Positions 57,492 through 64,000 of a DNA stretch of 64,000 nucleotides are shown in pieces; positions within the stretch are counted from its first letter, which is position 1, and every line of letters starts with the position of its first letter. The notes beneath the pieces are model-generated. The model did no database searches. It saw only the letters and a program-made list of their open reading frames with translations, and had not been told where the DNA came from. Both the position numbers and the translations under genes were made by a program. Origin of the DNA: Patiria miniata (taxonomy: Eukaryota > Echinodermata > Asteroidea > Valvatida > Asterinidae); assembly GCF_015706575.1 (NCBI RefSeq), contig NW_024037074.1:28323334-28387333 (forward strand), in the 5' to 3' direction.

Positions 57492-60400
57492 TTAATAAAT
57501 AATCACCTCGCATAAATATATAGGAGAAGTGCTGCCCCAAAAACCCTCGCTTTCCATTTTGCCGAAACAATAACCAACGAACTAGTAAAAATAATATTCA
57601 ATGACATAATACAAACAATAAATGACGACAAAATGTTCCCTATTGGTACAATCAGCAGCTAAGATAAAAATGAGTAATGTTTAATATATCTTTAGCATTA
57701 AAATATCAAAACGGTTAACAAGAAATCAAAACTACTGAAAAGAAATCATTAAAAATCAGTTAAAATAATAGTTGTTTTTGGAAGGAAATATTTTAAGCTG
57801 TGATTTGAAAATTCCAAATTCACCAATCTTTCTCATTTCGGCTGACAGTCTGTTCCACAGACGCATACATGGTAAATGCACAGTCCCCGTATGCCTTGCC
57901 AGGCTTTGGACACATTGGGTGGTCGAAATTAACCCCGTCACAGCTTTTCTCCAAATAAATAAATAATTAAATAAATAAAATTAAACCACAACTCATAAAT
58001 ATAAAGAAGCAGTTCTTCTATTTTTTGTTCGCTTTCCATTTTGCCAAAACAGTAACCGATGAATTAAAAGAAAAATGTCAATGTCATGATAATAAGAAAG
58101 ATAATTGATTCTTAATACAAAGCATTTAACAATCAAGCATCAAACCGCTTTACAAGACATCAAAACTGCATATCAACAGTTAATTAAAAGAAGTTAAATA
58201 TAAGACTATTGAAAAAGAAGGTTTTAGGTGCGATTGAAAAACACTTCAAATTCATTATTTTTTGCTCAAATAACGTGGAAGTCTGCACGGTCACTATATG
58301 CCTTGCCAGGATTTGGACGAACTTTAGGAAGGTTAAACTTAACCGCATCACAGCTTTTAGTACGAATGTTACACGCGTGAACTGATATTTACTCTGTGAA
58401 GTACCTTAGTGCTGCCTCACCATGGCGTATAAGTTTGAAAAGTACCGAAGAATCTTGAATACATTCCGCACCGTAACCGAGAGCCAACGTAGTTCCTGAA
58501 TTATGGTCGTACGACCCTTCCTTCTGCATATATGTTGTTATTTCTTAAAACTGGTAATCGTATGAAAAAAACATAAACCGTTAAAATAGTCTGTCTGGGA
58601 AGTAACAAATGCATGTATAAAATATATTGTTGTTGTTAAAATATATTGTTTTTTTTTCATTTGCATTTCGCATACCGTATACAGCCAGAGATTAAATGAA
58701 GTCTGGTGATATCATTTATTTATCCTCGGAAACTTTTTTTCTTGAAACAAAACAAGAGTTTCAAATTGCGCCACAGTGAACCAAGAACTTTGAACTATTG
58801 TTAAACACGTTTTTTGTATCCCATGTTATACATGTATAATTGAGTTTTGTTTCATGTTAAAAGTCGAGTTTTAGAGCTTTCACTATGATGAAATTGTTTA
58901 CGATTTAATGTAATTTGAGTTTGTAATGTGACACTATATCAGCAGATTACGCAATTATGATTTTATTGTATATATTTGATTCTAAGAAACATTTTTTTCC
59001 AAGTATACATTTGAGGATGTGCTCTGTTTAACATGCTTAACTGATTTAAGCACAGAAATTAATCATATAACATGTAATCAGTATCGAATATAAATACTCG
59101 AAAACTGTATTTTGAACATTACTGTATTTTCAACATTTAGCTTTTAACAATGTGGAAAACCTTGTCCCACTCGTAATACATTCCATCGAATTCCTCTCAG
59201 GAATTAAAATTACAGAGAAATGTTGACCGTTTACTGAAGACAGTCAATAAAATCGTTTGTCGTTGAAATGAACGAGCAAATCCCAGTCTGAATCTTACGA
59301 ACAAAATAATTTCTTATTAAGTACTTAAATCTGTGATTATAGTTAACAATTCTAATACCTTTGTTATCACAAACTATTGCAAACAAAGTCAGTTAATTAC
59401 CTGTATTTTTGTCCATTTTTGTTTGTTTTGACTTCTAGATTTGGGGACCGTGTTAATGAAAGGCCGGGTTAACATTGGTTGAGGATGGATGGGGTGGAGG
59501 ATGAATGATTAGTGGTGTCGAGGGGGTTAGGGATTGAAGATGAGGGGCGGGGAGCAAAATATGATGCCGATTGTTACTTCATCAAGAAATATGACACACT
59601 CGTTTTTTGGGGGCCAGGCATTAACCCGAGCCTACCTTGCCCAGATGTTTTATTAAGTTGTAAGTTCGGTCAGTTATCGGGCTGGATGTATTTCTCATAA
59701 GGAGATTCTATTTCGCGAGCAACCGCCAACAACTAATGAAAGTTTCTTTCGAGAAAGGGCGCGCTAAAAAAAACTATAGTGTTAAGTTTCCATCAATAGA
59801 GGGCGCCTTATGAATAGTGGTCTCCACAAAGCGAGCAACTGCCAAGCCCCCATTAGCAAAATCCATAAGGGTAAACATAATATCTTCAATTGCGTGTTTT
59901 CTGGTAGTGTGCCCACCCCCCCCCCCCCCCAGCCGGTAATGTGGCTCCTCCACCTCCCCAAAGCCCGGAGCTATCAATGGGGCTGCTCCTCAGACACTCC
60001 GGTTGAGACTGATTCCCGATAAATTTTTCTCATCCAAATGTTATTTAAGAAAAAAAAAGGCTTGTTTCCTGTGTCATATGAAAATCAGACTCCAGTGAAA
60101 ACTTATAACACCTTTACCCTAATATTGGTTCAAAATGTCTTACTTTGGTAAACGTATTTACCAAATTGAATTCAATGTACAAGTTACCTAGATTGCACAC
60201 TTGTTATGCGTGTAGTGAAGATACCCTGAAACATTTCTTATGTCTTTTTGCTCAACTCCACCGGGTGCAAAAACACTTGCCCGTGTTTAGGTGCATCTGA
60301 GAGAAAATTTTGCGTTTTTGAATGAGCGAGGGTGAGAAATTGGAATAAAATTTGAATGAAGATGATGCTTTAAAACTCACATAATTATGTCTTCTACAAA

Positions 60401-62573
60401 CATTTTTTTGTGATTGACTTACTAGCACCCTATTATTGGTTAAACTCTCTCGCGTGAGCGGTCACTCTACTAATTATCACCACCTAGACACGCACTATAA
60501 TATTAATGAGTCTGTATTTCATAGGGTCCTAAATTCACGCTACCCCGGATAAGAGACACCCCGGCGGAGATAGTTGTTAAGGTGACACTATCAGAGCATT
60601 GTTAAAACGTAGTTATAATTCTATTGCAAATGATTATTTTATTGTACAAAAGCCACCCACGCCACCCAAAATGCTAGTATAATGTAGTCAGCAAAAATAA
60701 TGAAGGAACAATGAAACGCATCCCGCACGCCTTTCGATTCTGTAACGGCCAGTCAGGCCCTTTTACCTGCCCCCTTTCACCCCACTCCTGGCCTAACGTA
60801 ACCGGAAGCAAATAATTTGGTTCTGTCCGCCGTTGAGGGGCAGGGTGTTTAGGTCGGGTTGGGTCTGAAGGTTGTAAGACATTAATTAGGTAGTTGCGTC
60901 CCGCAGATTGATGGAAGATAGGTGAGAAGGGGGTGGGGTGGCAAAGCCTTGGTGAGAGAGGCTGGATAGGGTAAAAGTTGAACCCACGTCAGCTTACGGG
61001 CAGGTATGTTAGGGGCAGGGTCGTTGCCAAGTGCAGCGGTGAGGTCTGAGTACCCGATATAGTTGAAATGGTCTGCGCATTAAACAGGCGGCCAGCTCCT
61101 GAGGCCAAACAGCGTAGTACGGACGTCCTGTCCTTTTTGCCCCTGGTTATAGCTGTCCCAACACCCCCCGTTATTTTTCATTTCCGATGGCAGATTTATT
61201 TCAGTAAAATATTATTGCTGTACGTTCCCATCGTCGTCAAAATCATGGTACCGGCCGGATGATGAGAAACGATAGGTCACTTCAAACTCAGTGGCTTACC
61301 CCGGAAAGCTAGGGAGGGCGTGCCTCACCACTCAGCCTGCCTGGGATTCGGGGGAGGCGCTAAACTCTTTGAATGCTTCCTCCAGAAAATGAGGAGTCTA
61401 AATTAAGGTCCCTTTAATGAACAACGCCAATGAGTAATACTTCGCAGCGTAATATCTCTCGAAAATACTAGGTTTGAAAACGACACACCCTAGACAGGTA
61501 AAAGAACAGGCACTGTTTGGAATTGTGGGCAGTATTGCTCCGCTAGAAATCAGAGGCACACTTAGTGATTATTTTGGACTTTCGGTAGAATATGGGCTAC
61601 CGTCTTTTCAAATTTTTTGAGTAATTATTTTTATAGGCCGGTCTATTTTAGCGGGGAAACTGTTAGTTGCCATTAGCAGAAAATTGATGAGTGAATAACC
61701 TAAAACAGTGGCAATCGATAGGTTAATACCCAACGAACAACAAATGTCACGACACGACTGTTAATGCTGTGAAAATAGATTTACCCTTCCTCTTCCTTTC
61801 GACCAAACTTTTAATAGAAAGGAGAACAACATCACTCCAGCATTAAATACGCATCCCCTTCTCCGCATCAGCATATTGGTTCGTGATCCGCCGTTGGCTG
61901 CCCAGGGTAATTAGGAGGGGGAAGGGATGGTGGGGGCAGGGTTTCAATATGGGGATTCGTGCTTGGCTTGGAGATCAAGCTATTTAAGGCTAGTGTTTCC
62001 TAAGGAAAGAAGTTTGTTGCACATGGTAGGATCCAAACAGTTGCGGTAAGTTTGGGATTAGGTTTGATTAGGCGAGGGTCAAGATCAGAGTTTGCATAAT
62101 TATGTGTTTGGTTTTTGGTATAGGTTGGGCTCAATAAGCGGAGTTGGGAGGGCCTCAATTAGCGAGGAAGGGGTCTGCAGGTGCAAGGTCGATTTTTTTG
62201 CAGAGAAGTTGGCCGGGCCGAGCGCGCGTTTGACTAGTGGATGGGGATAGATGAATGGTTGTAATTAATTTGCCTTTGGGAACGGCTGGGTCCTGCAAAA
62301 TAAGTATACTTCACCGTAAGAGGGCGGCAACTGTACATGGACTGGATATTATGCACACAATAAATTAAAGTTCTTATTACCTGTTTTTTTGAGCAATATT
62401 ATTACGCCTTCGTTTTTCAATAAAAAATGTAGGCTGCATAACCTGACTACAAAATACTAGCCACCAAATGCGTGGCTCCATTAAATAATACGAAGCGCAC
62501 AACAAACACTGATTGAATCACGTATGGCCGGTGTACGTCATTATTCTATTCACAAATCATAGTTAGTCACCCA
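57492..62573. other. Intergenic region between genes E and F
   Basis: No gene is supported. It holds two retrotransposon tails (57781-57946, 58196-58606), a 3'-flank block (about 58700-59575), a C run near 59918, the CCCCGGCGGAGA landmark at about 60540-60570 joined directly to flank sequence (a deletion relative to 14350), the first bases of the SINE head near 60651, and the pre-promoter sequence from about 61900. Its arrangement is closer to the intergenic regions before A and B than to the 13.68-kb repeat. Confidence 0.6.
57781..58606 (-). repeat. Two antisense retrotransposon tails after gene E
   Basis: Duplicates of 30415-30580 and 30830-31240 with the same junction between them. Confidence 0.6.
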
Positions 62574-62886
62574 ACAAGTCGGTGACCACAAGTGAGTGGT
62601 CTGTGATTGACAGGTGCCAATCACAATCCACGTGTTTGATTGTGTCATCGACATCCATACAATCATTCCACCAATTAGATGCGTCGGTGAGTGTCGGTGA
62701 TACAAGCTTCGGGTTTCACGTGTGGCAATGTTACATTAACATCATTTCCCTCTCATCAATATGAAGCGAGCCAGTGATGTGTGATTGACAGCGCGCAGGG
62801 GGCCAATCACAAACCGGGCATGCCAGTTCCTCAGTCACTGCTCGGGAAATCGACGTCAATATTTAAGTCACAAGCTGCCGGCTCAC
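62574..62886 (+). promoter_or_regulatory. Promoter of gene F (gene beyond the window)
   Basis: It has the shared architecture with TATTTAA (62860-62866), inverted CCAAT pairs and GTCGGTGA motifs. It is diverged from the others, with for example TCATCGAC replacing TCACCGAC near 62646. Confidence 0.7.
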
Positions 62887-62964
62887 TCCTCACAACGACC
62901 GCAGCTCGTGTTCACTTTCAGACAACAACCCGAGAGAACTGTTTGCAAGATCAAGAATTGCACG
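62887..62964 (+). other. Non-coding first exon of gene F
   Basis: The exon ends CACG|GTGAGT with the donor at 62965. A short deletion (GATCAAGAATTG for GATCGAACAAGAATTG) distinguishes it from the other copies. Confidence 0.6.
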
Positions 62965-63506
62965 GTGAGTGTTTGAAACTAGCTTTTGCTATGATTCTTG
63001 CAACTTCGGATTGATCTTTTTGATATATGATATTGACACAAAAATGTGTTTATAGCCAAAACAGTGCGCTATAAATATTTCCAACCATGATGATCCCGTT
63101 TCCATACGGTTACCCGATAACTTATCGATAGGTGCTTGAATAATCCCCAGATATTATAATGTATATAATATAGAAGAATTAGCTCTTAATCTTGACAGTT
63201 GATGCAGTTTCATACCAACATTTTGTGAGGCCAAAGTTTCAGGCAATAAATGTTTAGAGTAAATAATCAGGGTTTTCATTTTATTTGTTATGAACAAGGA
63301 ATTCCTGTATGATAATATTATCGCTGCTACTTCCATGGTGCACTCTCAACAAACAATTGTCCAAAATTCTGACTGATTTCTCTAGCTCTTGAAAATTCAC
63401 TTGAATTGTTGTCACTACACCTAATTGTATCAAACATAAAATTCCAATGCGATGCGCACACCTTTTTTTCCGGCAATCACTCTAACTAATTCAGGATTAA
63501 AGGTTA

Positions 63507-63570
63507 TGCGGAAGTTGGCCACGGAAGAACGTATAAAGGAAATCGGGACATCTCAAACATCCTGTCCTAT
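63507..63570 (+). promoter_or_regulatory. Promoter-like block inside intron 1 of gene F
   Basis: GCGGAAGT, CGGAAG and TATAAAGG (TATAAA 63532-63537), same as in A and B. Confidence 0.4.
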
Positions 63571-63739
63571 GTTGTGTTATTTAAAATTGGGATAATCTTA
63601 ATACATTTTGCGGTTTTTTTTTCAAACTGTGTCATTTTCCTAGTTCACAGTGCGCCATTCCGGTTTGATCACTATACACGTATAGGTCTAAGCATTACTT
63701 TTAAGTATTGCGTGATAAAAGTGTCACTGGTCAGAATAG

Positions 63740-63751
63740 ACTAGAGGGCGC
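63740..63751 (+). promoter_or_regulatory. CTCF-like core motif, unit F
   Basis: ACTAGAGGGCGC. Confidence 0.45.
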
Positions 63752-64000
63752 ACATACGAACGAACCGGATCATGATAAAACTGTATTCAAGTTCAAATTG
63801 CTTTATCTTGCTGGATTTATTTCTAGGAATCATGTAAATAGTTGATGTTTGTACAAATTATTCGGGCCGTCTGTTCTGCTGTCCGACTTCAACGTTTGAA
63901 GCACCAGCTTTCAGAATAACTTTGCATTTAGGGTTACACTGATTCTGTTAAATATCTTTTTTAAAAAGCAATATTTTTAGTGTTTAAGGTGTGCAAAAAT

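Larger units (their letters stand above)
53867..58808. repeat. Tandem 13.68-kb repeat, partial copy 3
   Basis: Near-identity with copy 2 continues through gene E and both retrotransposon tails. It is lost at about 58808 (TTAAACACGTTTTTTG against TTAAACACCTTTTTCTG), after which the sequence is an older, diverged paralog. Confidence 0.8.
62965..64000 (+). other. Intron 1 of gene F (partial)
   Basis: Paralogous to intron 1 of A to about 7190. It lacks the 5677-6054-type TIR element (empty site near 63165). It keeps the ETS/TATAAA block (TATAAA 63532-63537) and the CTCF-like core (63740-63751). The coding exon should lie about 2 kb or more past the right edge. Confidence 0.6.

Overview
The window is eukaryotic: AT-rich, mostly non-coding, dense with small terminal-inverted-repeat (TIR) elements, a tRNA-derived SINE and non-LTR retrotransposon tails, with spliced-looking genes. 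It reads as a marine invertebrate, and I lean towards an echinoderm or other invertebrate deuterostome from the repeat style (frequent TATAGGCCT and CTAGAGGGCGC motifs) and from secreted collagen-C1q genes. The organism call is inference.

The window is one tandem gene array. Five intact genes (A 8834-9661, B 21534-22379, C 29280-30125, D 42965-43810, E 56646-57491, all on +) encode secreted proteins of 275-281 residues. Each has a signal peptide, a short Cys-containing neck, about 28-29 collagen-like Gly-X-Y triplets and a C-terminal C1q domain. This is the plan of soluble C1q/adiponectin-like pattern-recognition proteins. Two further loci (34819-35076 and 48504-48761) keep only the C-terminal half of the C1q domain. 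A sixth promoter and first exon (62574-62964) start a gene F whose coding exon lies beyond the right edge.

Each unit has the same inferred layout: a conserved promoter of about 320 bp, a non-coding first exon ending CACG|GTGAGT, an intron of 2.8-3.6 kb, then a coding exon in which the ATG directly follows the 3' splice site (TTTCTTTACAG|ATGAAG). Every intron 1 carries a second TATA-type promoter-like block and one CTCF-like core. Downstream of each gene lies an antisense tail of a non-LTR retrotransposon and then several kb of shared intergenic sequence.

From about 26.5 kb to 58.8 kb the array is a nearly perfect tandem repeat of period about 13.68 kb (about 2.36 copies). Genes C and D encode identical proteins and E differs by one residue. 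C's promoter nevertheless differs from the D and E promoters, as expected if unequal crossing-over had its breakpoint at exon 1. The rest of the array is older: A, B and F are diverged. Paralogous empty sites let several mobile elements be delimited exactly, some with 4-bp target duplications. No CRISPR, rRNA, true tRNA gene or bacterial-type feature is seen.
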